Assembly (NCBI GenBank): GCA_030295235.1
Contig: AP026149.1
Location: 372,001-436,000 of the forward strand
DNA length: 64,000 nt
Direction of reading: 5' to 3'
From: Fistulifera solaris
Lineage: Eukaryota > Bacillariophyta > Bacillariophyceae > Naviculales > Stauroneidaceae
Part shown: positions 1 through 11,897 of the stretch, piece by piece
Position numbering within the stretch: position 1 is the stretch's first letter
Layout of the letters: each line of letters starts with the position of its first letter
Notes under the pieces: generated by a model
Told to the model about the DNA's origin: nothing
Seen by the model: only the letters and a program-made list of their open reading frames with translations
The model's database searches: none
Translations under genes and position numbers: made by a program

Positions 1-89
1 TTAACAAACTAAACAAGAAAAGCGTGCCAAATGCTAGCAAACCTTGTCGAGCTCCCATCCATTTTCTTTGTGCGTGTCCCAACTGAACC

Positions 90-1138
90 CTAACGCTCAC
101 GAAACTTACCACCTCCGTAACCACCACCTCCGCCGCCGCCACGGCGATCATCATAACCTCCCCGATCGTATCCACCGCGATCGTAGCCACCGCCACCACC
201 GCCGTAGCCACCGCGATCATAGCCGCCACCGCCACCGCCGCCGTATCCACCTCCATATCCGCCACCTCGACCACCACCTCTGTCATTATCGTAGCCACCA
301 CCGTAGCCACCACCACCACCACCGCTGTATCCGCCACCGTACGAATCATAACCTCCACGGTCATAGCCTCCGCCTCCACGGCCACCTCCGCCGGGACCGC
401 GCTCGGAACCCATTCCTTTCGGTTGCGCCTCATTGACACGCAAAGCACGTCCATCGAGTTCATATCCCGACAACTTGTTGCAGGCTTCTTCGGCGGCCGC
501 CGCGGGCATGGTTACGAAACAGAAACCCCGCAGTTTGCCCGTATCACGATCCGTCGGCATGAAGCAATCCGACACGGTTCCGTACTGCTCAAACAAGCTC
601 TGAATAGACTCTTGCGTTGTCTCAAAGGCGAGATTGCCCACGTACAACTTAACATCCGGCTTGCCGGCGGCATTGAATCCGCTGCCACCGCCGCTACCAC
701 CACTGCCCTTCGGACGAGATTCGTTGACACGAATGGTACGCCCATCGAGTTGCGATTGATCCATCTTGGAGATGGCTTCTTCAGCCGCTTCGCGGGTCGC
801 CAACGTCACGAAACCGAAACCGCGGGGACGCGAGGTGCCGCGTTCGGTGGGCAAAAGACATCCGTCACCGTTCCGAACGCCGAAAACTCTTGACGTAGCT
901 TGGCTTCGTCCGTTGCTGTTCAAGAAGAAAAGGTATAATAATTGGATGAGTTAGTTGTTTGAGAAAGGATTTGAAGTAGGAGAAGAAAAAGAGCCAGCTC
1001 GCACGTACCGTAATCCAAGTTACCAATGTAGAGTTTGATACCTTCCGCTTCGCCGTTCCCATTCTCCGCCGTACGAGACTCCGAATCTTTCGAAGGACCA
1101 TTGCCTTCGGGACTACGTGAACGTTCTCGTTCCGACAT
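90..1138 (-). CDS. Glycine-rich RNA-binding protein with two RRM domains
   Basis: Two RNA-recognition motifs are followed by a long RGG/GGY tail, the layout of nuclear glycine-rich RNA-binding proteins and small hnRNPs, so a role in mRNA processing or transport is likely. RRM1 starts with the RNP2-like KLYIGNL in exon 1 and has RNP1-like RGFGFVT in exon 2; RRM2 has KLYVGNL and RGFCFVT. The C-terminal third is almost only Gly, Tyr, Arg and Asp. An intron at 916-1008 (GTACGT...ACAG) splits RRM1, and splicing restores NLDYATDEAKL. After the acceptor the frame runs to about 853-856, where an A4 run is one base short for the frame of the rest of RRM1; I take this as a sequence error. With it corrected the protein is about 318 residues. 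Confidence 0.88.
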
Positions 1139-1390
1139 GTTGTTATGCTTTTCTTAATTATTGAATATTCAAATAATGATTGTGCAATGAGAACTTTTTA
1201 TTATTTGACAAGTCTGGTGGTGTCCATGGACAACGCCGCAACAGATGGCTTTTCGTCGCTGCAAAGCAGAGATCTTTTTTTTTTTTCTCTCTGTGGTCCA
1301 AAAGGTGTCCGTCCGTACTCCCACCAACTCCAAAAGGAACGAAGAACATCATCTCTGTCGGAACGGTTTCTGAAAACTATGAAAGCAAAG

Positions 1391-1436
1391 TGTTGTCCGC
1401 TTTTCGCCAAGACTGGATTTCAATCACGGGACACGA
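1391..1436. repeat. Dispersed hairpin element, copy a
   Basis: Aligns with 57710-57757 over about 46 bases, sharing GTGTTGTC, TTTTCGCCAAGACT and GATTT followed by a diverged CAGTCATG half. It lies about 250 bases upstream of the RRM gene start. Confidence 0.5.
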
Positions 1437-1807
1437 ACGACTTGTGTGTGTACTATCGATGTTCCAGAAAGATACTGCCTGACAGAGCTGCTCTAAACTA
1501 TGAACAAACAACATTATCTTCATTTTCTAATACCAGGTAGCTACCAGGTAGCCTTTTTGATTGCCTTACGGTGTGTAGTTCCAAAATGGAGGTTACCTTG
1601 CTTCACAACTGGGGATTCAGTCTTGAGTTCGGAACGACTTTATTTCGGGATCCTTCACTCTTGTGTGATACGACTGCAAAAGGGTGAGGACATCTCATCC
1701 ATTGATTAGCTACATGTACAGTGCACTTCAGCTTACCGCACGATGATTATTTCCTGAAATCTTTCCATTCAGAAATTGCTCTATAGGACCAAACTGTTGT
1801 CTCTTTG

Positions 1808-1832
1808 TACGACTTGAATTCAGTCATGAGTT
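1808..1832. repeat. Dispersed hairpin element, copy b
   Basis: ACGACTTGAA faces TTCAGTCATGA with almost no loop, the same inverted-repeat core as the other copies. It is intergenic. Confidence 0.45.
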
Positions 1833-2117
1833 ATGAATGAACTTTTCAAAAATGCTAACAATCGTTTAGTATATGCTATAAAGTGCAGCCGGTCATTTGT
1901 CTTTCCCCAACCGAATCCAAAACAAGAACTTGAACCTCAAACACATTTTTGATTGTAAAACAATAAGTGGAACGGACAGTCCCACCATCGGAAGGAAGCC
2001 AGACGCCAGATCACGTCTTGGAGTCAATCCTTCCCTTCGCCCTGCGTGACGCACTTGTCGCTCTCTCTCATTATTTTTGAGTGGTTGTCATGGCGGCAAG
2101 CCTACACGCGTCTCTCA

Positions 2118-2125
2118 TGACGTCA
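2118..2125. promoter_or_regulatory. CRE-type palindrome TGACGTCA
   Basis: Perfect 8-base CRE/bZIP palindrome in the intergenic region, about 770 bases before the epimerase start. A related TGACGC lies about 70 bases further upstream. Binding by a bZIP factor is inferred. Confidence 0.35.
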
Positions 2126-2892
2126 CTTTGATGAAAAATACTGCTCGGAGTATAGAAAAACAGTAGTCGCAACTTGGCGATCTTCATTACCTGATGATGA
2201 CCTGGAAGTGTTTCCGTTTGTATGATGTGGCAGGAACGGGTTCCGTGCGAAAGAGATTCGAAGATTCCAATTCTGTTGTGGTCGTGTGCCTCGTCTGTTC
2301 TGGTGCTAAATTCGTACCGCGAAAAGTCTTCTCTGTGCAGAACTACGTGACTTTGGTAGGCATTGGAGTCCCGGTCTCGCGCCCGGCCAACCGAATGCGC
2401 GGACCTTCAAAATTCATTCCACACGTGGTTTGGCACTTTTCGTTTGTCACACAAATCATTCAAGAATCGTTCGAACCGAACAGATTCATATCCCTTCCAT
2501 CAAATACTTTTAACCAAAAGTTCCCGATCGCTCCTCTTGTGTCTCAAGAGGACGTTGAACAGTTGAAAACGTTCCCCCACACCAACTTCCGGCAATCTCT
2601 CGTGAAAGGTACGACCGGTGGGCCACATCACTGTAGTTTCTAGAAAGACTGCCTTTGTCTTTGGCAGACGTGCGGTCGATGAGCTGCTGTAGATTTTTAG
2701 CCTAGTATATTGTATTGTTGTGTTTTGTATTCGCATGAGCGAAAGCTCTTCGATAAGAAAGAATGGTAGTTTTCCCGTTCTTTGACGACGAGATTCTCCG
2801 ACTGTTTCTCTGACGTTGTCCTCTCTTTCTGCACAACAGGAGGAACCAGGGCCTGTAATCGCGCCAATAGTCCACTTGAAATTTGAAGAATC

Positions 2893-4098
2893 ATGAAATT
2901 GAATAGCAGCAGTCTAACGCAAGTGGAAGTTCCTTCTCTTCGCCCACTCGATAGCAGCAGTGATGATGAAAGTTCGCGCTCGAGCAATCCCGAATCGTTG
3001 AGTTACGAATCGGAAACCTCGAAATGGTGTACACCGGTAGAGCCCCATGTCGGATACAAGAAAGTTCTCGTGACCGGCGGTGCTGGCTTTATTGGATCGC
3101 ACGTCGCGGAATACTTATTGCAACGTGGAGATGATGTGGTGATCATTGACGAGATGAACGACTATTACGATGTTCGTATTAAGGAGTCGAACTTGGCCAA
3201 CCTTCAGCTAAAGTACCAGGACGAAAAACGGTTGAAGATTTACCGTGGCGACATCTGCGACGAGAATTTGATGCTCCAAATTTTCGAAGAAGAACGCCCG
3301 GAGTGGGTCTGTCATATGGCTGCCAGGGCCGGTGTGCGTCCTTCGATTCAGGATCCCTATGTTTACATCCATAGTAACATCAAGGGAACCACTCATTTGA
3401 TGGAGCTTTCGGCTCGATTTGGTGTCAAGAACTTTGTCTTTGCCAGCAGTTCTTCGGTGTATGGAGGCTCCAAGTCTACGTTCTTTTCGGAAGATGAGGT
3501 GGTCGATAACCCTGTGTCGCCGTACGCTGCTAGTAAGAAGGCCTGCGAGCTTCTCGCGTACACGTACCATCATCTTTATCAACTGAACGTCACCGGCTTG
3601 CGTTTCTTCACGGTGTATGGGCCGCGTGGACGTCCAGACATGGCACCCTTCAAGTTCATTGATAGAATCAGTCGGGGCGTCGAAATTCAGCAATTTGGAG
3701 ACGGTAGCAGCAGCCGCGATTACACGTATATTTCCGACATTGTGGATGGCGTTGTGCGTGCCATCGATCGGCCCTATCCGTACCAGATTTTTAATTTGGG
3801 TAAAGGCAGCGGCACGTCGTTGAAAGACTTCATCGACATGGTTCAAAAGTACACGGAGAAACAAGCGATTGTGCGAGTCATGCCGGATCAGCCGGGCGAT
3901 GTTCCTTACACTTGCTGCTCTCCGTACAAAGCGGAGCATCTTCTAGGTTACAAGAGTAAGGTGACCTTTGAAGAAGGCATTCGCCGTACCGTCTCGTGGT
4001 ACAAGGATGCGTACGACAAACATGACATTGACGTTTGCCCGGAAACACAAGCGAACGGTCTAGGCCGCGCCCCGTCGATGGTCGAGCTTCGTAACTGA
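2893..4098 (+). CDS. UDP-glucuronate 4-epimerase-like NAD-dependent sugar epimerase
   Basis: A short-chain dehydrogenase/epimerase of 401 residues. The NAD-binding glycine motif TGGAGFIGS is at residues 61-69, the SSSSVYG strand near 186 supplies the catalytic Ser/Thr, and the catalytic YAASK is near 211. The conserved TVYGPRGRPDMAPF stretch and overall pattern fit bacterial and plant UDP-glucuronate 4-epimerases, which make UDP-galacturonate for cell-wall or exopolysaccharide. The first 50 residues are Ser/Glu-rich. I see no membrane anchor, unlike the plant Golgi enzymes, so it may be cytosolic. The reading frame is uninterrupted. UDP-glucose epimerase is the main alternative, but the extended C-terminal region favours the glucuronate enzyme. 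Confidence 0.88.
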   Translation: MKLNSSSLTQVEVPSLRPLDSSSDDESSRSSNPESLSYESETSKWCTPVEPHVGYKKVLVTGGAGFIGSHVAEYLLQRGDDVVIIDEMNDYYDVRIKESNLANLQLKYQDEKRLKIYRGDICDENLMLQIFEEERPEWVCHMAARAGVRPSIQDPYVYIHSNIKGTTHLMELSARFGVKNFVFASSSSVYGGSKSTFFSEDEVVDNPVSPYAASKKACELLAYTYHHLYQLNVTGLRFFTVYGPRGRPDMAPFKFIDRISRGVEIQQFGDGSSSRDYTYISDIVDGVVRAIDRPYPYQIFNLGKGSGTSLKDFIDMVQKYTEKQAIVRVMPDQPGDVPYTCCSPYKAEHLLGYKSKVTFEEGIRRTVSWYKDAYDKHDIDVCPETQANGLGRAPSMVELRN

Positions 4099-4498
4099 AC
4101 AAAGAGTTCTGCAAGATCCTAAATATCCGTCTAAGTATCAACGTACGTCTTTTCTTACAGACATTTTTGGTTGCCTTGTTTCTTCTTAGTTCGTGGTAGA
4201 TTTTTGTGGCCTCTCCGACCTCTAGTTGAATCGTGGCCAGCGACCAATTCAGACATGGACCAAAGTACTGCTGGCGCGTGGGATGGGATATCTACCATGT
4301 ACCAGGTAATAATTGGCGATGAAACTCTTCAGAACTGAAAAGTGGTCGTTTGTTGAAGCAACTCTTGGACGTTCCCAAGGGCGAAGCGGATAGCTTAGTC
4401 TTGTTGTTAGAAACGTGATATCGTTCTACAGCGGTTGTCTCTTTACGGTCTGTAAAAACTCTATAAAAATTCATAAGCTATACAAGTGAAACGATCGC
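4099..4498. other. Convergent 3' intergenic region
   Basis: Lies between the 3' ends of the epimerase and DUF6824 genes. One TACCAGGTA palindrome is at 4300-4308. Nothing else is seen. Confidence 0.5.
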
Positions 4499-5038
4499 CT
4501 AATTCTTTTCAACTCCTCCATCTAGGCTGACGACACTCGATTTAAATTGCGTAGTCTCTTCTTTGAGTTCAGGAATAGCTTGCTTTGCAGATTGTGGAAC
4601 TCCCGCAGATGATTTGTCAGGAACCACCCAGCCAGCTACGACAGCATGCGGACCCGATTCAACGGGTTGCAAGTAGCGACGGGCCAGCTTTCGTGGACGA
4701 ACCGTGTGGTTTCGTACGTCCAATCCCTCTCGCAACGCTTGACTAGTCTTTTCTGTCGCTTTCTTATCCGAAACTTCCACCCACTTCTGTTGAGAATCTT
4801 GCTTCAAAAAGCGCCCGCCGTTTGCTTTGACAATCGCCACAATTTTTCGAGCAAATAAGACTTTATCTTTCTTCCGTGCAGCAAGATACTCGGCCTGATG
4901 GAAAGACACTATCGTGCGGTACCGTTTGTTCCCTTCATGGTTGTTCGTAGCTCCACCACGTCCCATTAATACGTCGTTTACGGCAATGCGGGTCGCGCAT
5001 TCGGGCATTTCTGACGAATTCATCTCGAAGACTTGCAT
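4499..5038 (-). CDS. DUF6824 domain protein
   Basis: Single-exon protein of 179 residues. Residues 20-110 carry the block known in many diatom proteins of unknown function: NDVLMGRGGATNNHEGN at 21-37, a basic middle stretch with YLAARKKDKVLFARKIV, then KWVEVSDKKATEKTSQALRE near 85-104. The conserved basic and Trp residues have led to suggestions of a DNA- or chromatin-linked role, but no function is established to my knowledge. The tail after 115 is low in conservation and rich in charged residues. No signal peptide or membrane span is seen, so a nuclear or cytosolic location is likely. Confidence 0.8.
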   Translation of the reverse strand: MQVFEMNSSEMPECATRIAVNDVLMGRGGATNNHEGNKRYRTIVSFHQAEYLAARKKDKVLFARKIVAIVKANGGRFLKQDSQQKWVEVSDKKATEKTSQALREGLDVRNHTVRPRKLARRYLQPVESGPHAVVAGWVVPDKSSAGVPQSAKQAIPELKEETTQFKSSVVSLDGGVEKN

Positions 5039-5790
5039 ACAAGAGAAAAGCTCTGGGTAGTTGTCTAGTAGATGTTGTAATCAATGATGATTGCATGACG
5101 TTATGTTTCGATAATGTTGCAACCCTTTCTCACGATTGCCCTCTCGTATGACTTCTCCAATCATTTCTCCCAATCACGCAAAAATCGCCGTTCCACGACC
5201 TAAACGAAAACAGTGAAATGTCGCCGCTTTCAATTTTAGACTACGACTAGAGATCGAAAACCATGAAACCTCGGAACACCATCGAACGAAAAGTAACGAG
5301 TAAAAAAAAAACGAGTCAGTCGTGCATGGGCGGACAAGGCAAAAAGCTTAAACATGCAGATGCGGGATTGGAAAAAAGGCAAACACGGTTTTATGCTGCA
5401 TGCTGGAAGCCCGTGTAAAAATGGACATTTTATTACGGTCATTCCAAATTCACCCCTGAAAACGTGGTCATTTCTTAAATTTGGGAGTTGCTCTTCCCCA
5501 AGTTTGTTGGTCAATTTACACTGCTGTCCTAAAACTACCTACATCTAGGTTAGACTGGAGCAATGAAATTAGCTCAGGTAATAGTACAATTGTAAATGAA
5601 GACTAATCTGCCTTATTTAATGAAGACGAAGCGATTTCCTTCAACCGCGCACTTCGGGATAATTATTGCCTACTAGACCCATCAAGACTAGTAACGACCG
5701 CGTCATTCTCATAATGATCGTCGTTTTCCTATTGGATATTGCGTCTCGGGAATAGAACAAGTCTCTTGGTTGTGTTGCCTCCTTGCGTCT
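5039..5790. other. Intergenic region, nothing recognised
   Basis: It is upstream of the DUF6824 gene and downstream of the DMT transporter gene, so it should hold the DUF6824 promoter. No gene, repeat or RNA is seen. Confidence 0.5.
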
Positions 5791-6846
5791 CTAAACTACC
5801 ATAAGTCCAGATATATCGCCATCGTTCACGTTTATACGATTTTGGCCGGATGTTGGGGTTTCATCCGTTTCTATCCTATCGTATCCTGATATTTTTGTCA
5901 CTTTTTCTGTTTCGATCGCAAAGAGGACGACCCCAGTCACGACTGTTACGAGAGCTAATGATTTTTGTGGAGTAAAGCACATCTCCTCGCCACCGACTCT
6001 TCCACAGAATAAGATGTGAGTGAATACAAACACGATCACAGCTTGGAGTCCTTTCATGACTCCCGCACTAGTCGCGCCCCCGGGGTAATGTTTGAGTGTG
6101 TGATAAAAGGCCAAGGAGTGAACTAGATTCGCAAAACCGAAACCCGACATTATAATCGTAGCCGTCCACCAAGTCGTCCCCGCTTCCTTCATTGGTTCAA
6201 TCACAACTTGTTGCCAGCGAGGAAAGGTGTAAATAGACTGCCATACACCTAGAGCAGCGGCTGCTAGGAAGGATTGAATGGCTGTATTCTGTCGCACAGA
6301 TAATTGGTCTTTATCGTGTGTCATGATGGCTTCTGAGAATACGTAGGACCCAGCATGCATCGCTGATCCTAGGACAACCAAAAATGCCCCAGTCTTCACT
6401 TCACCTCCCATTTCAGCAGATTGTAAAGTAGTTAAAGCTAGTCCTCCAAAAACAATCCATACAGCAAGCCATTGCACCCAGTTGAGAGTTCTTCCCAAAA
6501 TAAATCGGCTACAGACGGCCACCCATATTGTCACGGAGCTATATATTACAGCGAACACAGTCGATCCCGCCAGTCCAGCACCTGTGTAATTCAAGGCTTG
6601 GGCTATTATATCGAAAAAGGCAATTCCACAAGCTTTCAAAACTGCCATCTTGGCAGGGATGGGCTCCGATCCGATGGTAAGGACCACAAGTGCTGGTCCC
6701 AGATAATAGAAAAACATGTAGAACTGAGCTACCGGATCGGCAAGTCCTGCTTGTTTGCAAACGGTCATAATAAGAGGCTGACAGACTCCTGAGAGTAGGT
6801 AGAGGAAGGCGGAAAAATAGGCATTGCTCGATGACATGAACGACAT
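5791..6846 (-). CDS. DMT-superfamily (EamA/SLC35-like) transporter
   Basis: A 351-residue integral membrane protein with about ten hydrophobic segments spread over the length, from LYLLSGVCQPLIMTV near the N-terminus to SLALVTVVTGVVLFAI near residue 310, followed by a polar tail. The two-fold repeated layout, the internal SSVTIWVAV segment and the GVMKGLQAVIVFVFTHILFC segment fit the drug/metabolite transporter superfamily, which includes nucleotide-sugar and metabolite exchangers. The substrate cannot be read from the sequence. There is no clear plastid presequence, so an endomembrane or plasma-membrane location is likely. The frame is intact, with ATG at 6846. Confidence 0.75.
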   Translation of the reverse strand: MSFMSSSNAYFSAFLYLLSGVCQPLIMTVCKQAGLADPVAQFYMFFYYLGPALVVLTIGSEPIPAKMAVLKACGIAFFDIIAQALNYTGAGLAGSTVFAVIYSSVTIWVAVCSRFILGRTLNWVQWLAVWIVFGGLALTTLQSAEMGGEVKTGAFLVVLGSAMHAGSYVFSEAIMTHDKDQLSVRQNTAIQSFLAAAALGVWQSIYTFPRWQQVVIEPMKEAGTTWWTATIIMSGFGFANLVHSLAFYHTLKHYPGGATSAGVMKGLQAVIVFVFTHILFCGRVGGEEMCFTPQKSLALVTVVTGVVLFAIETEKVTKISGYDRIETDETPTSGQNRINVNDGDISGLMVV

Positions 6847-7202
6847 TTTTCGACGAAGTCTGAGAGCCGAATCGAGGCGTAGCCGCCTGGAGTGCTTTGT
6901 GCAAAGTAAAGACTTAATTTTCTTTTATTTTGGGGTTATCGTAGATTGATAGAAGACATAATCGTCAACGTCGGCGGCGTCTCAAACAAAGCGGAGATGA
7001 TTCGCGAAAAACGAGGCGGAGATTCGAAAAAACACGCTGCGCACCAGGTAAAGGTCATACCGGTACCGGTACCTTACTGAGTCTCTGAGGCAAGCGATGG
7101 AAAAAGGGAAGAGACGAGGAAAGCTACGAGTTTACTAACAGGCTTGAAAGAATAACAGGTTTACTAACAGCCTTGAAAGAAGCATCAAAACTGTTTGTAT
7201 AT
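6847..7202. repeat. Intergenic region with a short direct repeat
   Basis: A 21-base unit (TTTACTAACAG then a GCTTGAAAGA-like end) occurs at 7131-7151 and again at 7160-7180 with one mismatch. CCGGTACCGGTACC at about 7062-7077 is a small nested palindrome. Otherwise this holds the 5' flank of the DMT gene and the 3' flank of the PPR gene. Confidence 0.5.
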
Positions 7203-9796
7203 TTACAAGATACGAAATCCTGAATCTACGTCGTTCCATCCGTGTTTACTCAGAAATGTGTCGACTGGTGTATCCCTTTTGGCTTCGGCGGGCGACTTTG
7301 CGTTCGATCTACCCCTTCCCCACAACGAGAAACCAGAATCAACCTTGTTCCACCCTTTCCGTTGGAACAAGTCATCTTCGTTAACGGATGAAACTGTACG
7401 ATCCAGTCCTTTTATGCAGTTGTCTCTGAGAAGGTCAGCGAAAACGTTTTGAACAGCCCGCTTTCGACGCCCCAGCTGGTCTGTATCCCACGCGAGCAGT
7501 TCTGCATCTTGCAGCACCCTAGTTATGAACACGGCTTCATTCTTAGTTAAACTTCCTGATGGTGCATGTCGCAGCATCGCCTTCAAAATAATGTCAATTA
7601 AAGTTTTGTCGGGTAGAATTTTTTCCTGCTCTCTCATTTCAAAATATAACTTCGTCGCCTTCGGCAAAGATGTCCTCGATTTCATTAGCGACGAAATAAG
7701 TGTTGAGAAAGTAATGACGTCTGGGGCTATACGATAAAATGAGCGTTTTTGGCGAAAATGAAAGTCAAACACCTGCAATGCTGTCGATTCACAATTGCAT
7801 TTGCAACTAACAGCCAGGAATGCATTGAGAGCCACCAAATCAGGTTTCTCGAGTCTTCGAAGAGCATCTAAAGCTGCACCTATATCTCCTGCGGAGCCGC
7901 ATGCGCGAATAACAGCAGTTGTAACCTTCGGACTGGCGTCCGGAATGATTCTGTCATTCTCAAGCTTGTCGACCAACACTAATGCCTCTGAAACTCGTGG
8001 CGGTTGGCATCTTCCCATCGCTTCGACCAGCGTTGCAACCGTAGCTGTGTTTGGGCGGATTCCGCTTTTCATCAAAAATCCGAAGAATAGAGCATCCTTC
8101 ATCGACTTTCGAGTCTAGAATATCTGGGTCTTCCGATGCTTCACTGGAAGCAATTATCGCAGAAATAAAGGCGCTACAGGTAATTGATGTGGGACGTAAC
8201 CCCGAGGAAATCATCAAAGCGAGAACTCGCTTCGCCTGGTCGATCTTCCCATGCCGAGCAAGCGCTGCAATGAAGCATGTGTAGGTAAATTCATTCGGTT
8301 GGACAGACCGTTCTTTCATGCATTCAAAGAGACGAGCAGCTTTGTCAAGCTGTCCATCTTTACCATAAGCATCCAGAAGCTCAGTGTAAGCTTCAACGTT
8401 TGGATGCTGGGGGTAATCCTTATCATTTATTTTAAAAGTGCGCTCCATGAGGATGTCTTCTGCCATGTCGAGATTCTTCGCGGCCACGGCAGCATGAACA
8501 AGTGTATTAGTGGTCACTGAATCCCATTTCCTTTGCTGCTTCATCTTAGCAGCCAGCTGAAGTGCAGAATCCGTATCACCGATTTTGGCAAAGCCTTTCA
8601 TCATGATGTTGTACGTCCGTAAATTGGCACGGGGGCTTGGATGAGCAATGAATACTGACGGCTGAACGGTGGTATCTGGTTCCATCTGCTCGAAAATGAC
8701 GCGTGCTTTATCCAACGCATTGCAATTGATATAAGCATCTATGAGACTGTTCAAGAGAATAGTATCCGGTACAATGCCGTTTTTCTCCGCGCTCCGAACA
8801 AGCCAGTCGATATGGTTAACATCACCGATTCTTCCGTAACCTTTCAACAGAATGGAATACGTAACTTTTGAAAGTTGAGGAGCAGTTGGTGTCCGTTCTT
8901 GTAATGCGACAATACGATGAGCCATATCCATCTTTCCAGCGTTGGAAAATGCGTTTAACACCATGTTGAAATCTTTTTCTGACAAAGCCGACGAGCGAGA
9001 ACTTGTCTGACGCCTTACTCCGACACCCGTCAAAAGTCGCTGCAATATTCGAAAGGAGAGTTCCAAGCTACGAAGCTCCTCACCATTTTCATCTCCATTA
9101 TTTATTTGCGCTTCGCTGAGTTGAGTTATAGCCCGTAATGCGGCCAGCAGAGTGCTCTCAGGAACGGCGTTGTATGGCGGAACGAGAGCTGTCGACTGCA
9201 ACTGCAAATAAATGGCCTTTGAACCCAAAAACAATCCGACGTTGCGTGTTTTTATCGTGTAGTGTCCCATCAGAATCTCCCGTAGAAAAAGATTTTCGAG
9301 CGAATGCTTGGATAGTTGCATCCACGTATTCCGAAATCGATATCCTTTCGTCGTCTCGAATTTGTATTTGATCGAAAATTCGCATCAACTCTTGCAGAGT
9401 CGGGTATGCTTCCAGCACATTTTGTTGCTGTAGCTGTCCGGTCAGACGTATTCCAAGCCTTTGTATCCGCGAAAAGTTCGCAGAAACAAACGGTGGTTCC
9501 TGAAACGATTCTTCCGTGGCTATCGTTTTCGAAACACCTCGTATCGTTTGCTTGTTGTTGATTCGACTTGAAGTTTGATACAATAAAATGAACTTGGGAC
9601 TTTTGCGAAAAATTCCAACTTTTATCAACGAGTTTCCCGGTGAGAATTGCATTGAAGCCACAAGATACACCATCACAGCAGATTGAAGGAGGCGATTTCT
9701 CTTGAGACCGGTCGTCGTGGAAAGTTGTTTGTTGGTTCTGGGTCGAATGTACGTAGCAGTTTTAAGTGGTTTTCTAGTTTGCGTAGGCTCATTCAT
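7203..9796 (-). CDS. Pentatricopeptide repeat (PPR) protein
   Basis: Helical PPR units of about 35 residues run through the middle and C-terminal two thirds, for example VTYSILLKGYGRIGDVNHID, RTYNIMMKGFAKIGDTDSAL, VEAYTELLDAYGKDGQLDKA and FTYTCFIAALARHGKIDQAK. PPR proteins bind organellar RNA and act in editing, processing or translation; a basic N-terminus suggests organelle import. Coding passes through three overlapping frames. Both changes are equivalent to one extra base, near the A5 run at about 9283 and near 8114. Read this way the length is divisible by three and gives about 863 residues, so a single gene with two homopolymer errors is likelier than introns, as no GT-AG pair is seen at either junction. 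Confidence 0.8.
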
Positions 9797-10530
9797 TTTA
9801 GTTGAAGTAGGATTTTGCTTTGTTGGTCTAATACGGATGCAAAGATTGAATTCTTATCATTTACCTTCTCTAAGTAAGCAAGAGAGGCCGATGAAAGATG
9901 TCTTATGTAAATAAAACGACGGCGGTGCGTGGAAACGGCTGACGCAATAATTTATTGCGACGCAAATTCTTCATGAAGTTTTCGAGTTATCCTTAATCGG
10001 TAACGTTAGGAGCCTATGCGACATCAGAAACGACTAGGGCTTCAAAGAGAAACAGGCCTTGAAACCAATCAATTATACGATGGCCTGGAGCTGAAGACAG
10101 TGAAGCGAGCAGCGACTGATCGTCTCAAGGAAATTCCATTGAGTGCAAATCTTGAACCTGATCGATTGACGATATTATGATGATGATGATTCATAAAAAA
10201 TTACCTCGAAGACGAGAATGGAAAGGCAAACACAATAAGAATAAGAAGCACGTCAGTCTACTGTGCAACTTAATTAGACGCGTAAAAGAATGAAGCATGG
10301 AAGACAGAATCTGCGATAGAAGCAGCTTGGCTTTCGAAAGTTGACTTGGAGTCGTTGAATAATTTTTTTGGTTTCATGCAAACCACACTAAACTATACTA
10401 GGCATCTTATTGGAAACAGGTGTATGATACTTAACGGTCCATGTTGTAGATCGTTGATTAGACTAGACATCAAGCTAGTGTTGATACAAAATGTCTTGTT
10501 AAATATGTTTTAGAAAGATCTACGACTACT
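9797..10530. other. Intergenic region, nothing recognised
   Basis: Contains the PPR gene 5' flank and the distal 3' flank of histone H4 copy 1. No gene or structured element is seen beyond a short ATGATG run near 10177. Confidence 0.5.
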
Positions 10531-10576
10531 CAAGTCTCTCTCTCAACCACCCGACAAGTGCTTTGTGTGAATGGGT

Positions 10577-10592
10577 GGAGATTATAATCTCC
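10577..10592 (-). terminator. Histone 3' stem-loop of H4 copy 1
   Basis: GGAGATTATAATCTCC can fold as a 6-bp stem (GGAGAU/AUCUCC) with a UAUA tetraloop, the geometry of the histone mRNA stem-loop bound by SLBP. On the transcribed strand it is followed directly by ACCCA, as in animal histone mRNAs, and lies about 70 bases after the H4 stop codon. Confidence 0.75.
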
Positions 10593-10659
10593 GGTTTGTG
10601 CAGTCGACAAACTGCAAATGCAACGGCATCAAAGCCAAGTCAAGCATCCAAAGAGACGC

Positions 10660-11842
<1,183 letters not shown>

Positions 11843-11875
11843 TGAACAGTGACAGCCGACTCATACGGTACAACC

Positions 11876-11891
11876 GGAGGTTCTGACCTCC
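11876..11891 (+). terminator. Histone 3' stem-loop of H3
   Basis: GGAGGTTCTGACCTCC folds as a 6-bp stem GGAGGU/ACCUCC with a UCUG loop and is followed by ACCCA, matching the position and layout of the H4 element while differing in sequence. The stem differences from H4 are compensatory (GGAGAU/AUCUCC versus GGAGGU/ACCUCC), which supports a conserved RNA structure. Confidence 0.75.
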
Positions 11892-11897
11892 ACCCAA

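Larger units (their letters stand above)
1139..2892. other. Long intergenic region between divergent genes
   Basis: No convincing gene is seen. It holds two copies of the CAGTCATG-type hairpin (near 1391-1436 and 1808-1832), two TACCAGGTA palindromes 11 bases apart (1531-1550) and a TGACGTCA box (2118-2125). A 149-codon open frame at 2194-2643 has no recognisable domain and may be chance or 5' leader of the epimerase gene. Confidence 0.5.

Noticed and set aside
44-436. A His/Arg-rich 130-codon open frame opposite the glycine-rich tail
   Set aside because: It is the antisense of GGY/RGG codons of the RRM gene; composition is a shadow of the Gly-rich repeats.
2194-2643. A 149-codon open frame before the epimerase gene
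   Set aside because: No domain, no family resemblance and no clear coding composition; kept only as a note in the intergenic entry.
7062-7077. CCGGTACCGGTACC nested palindrome as a regulatory site
   Set aside because: It is a single short occurrence made of overlapping 6-base palindromes; not enough to call.
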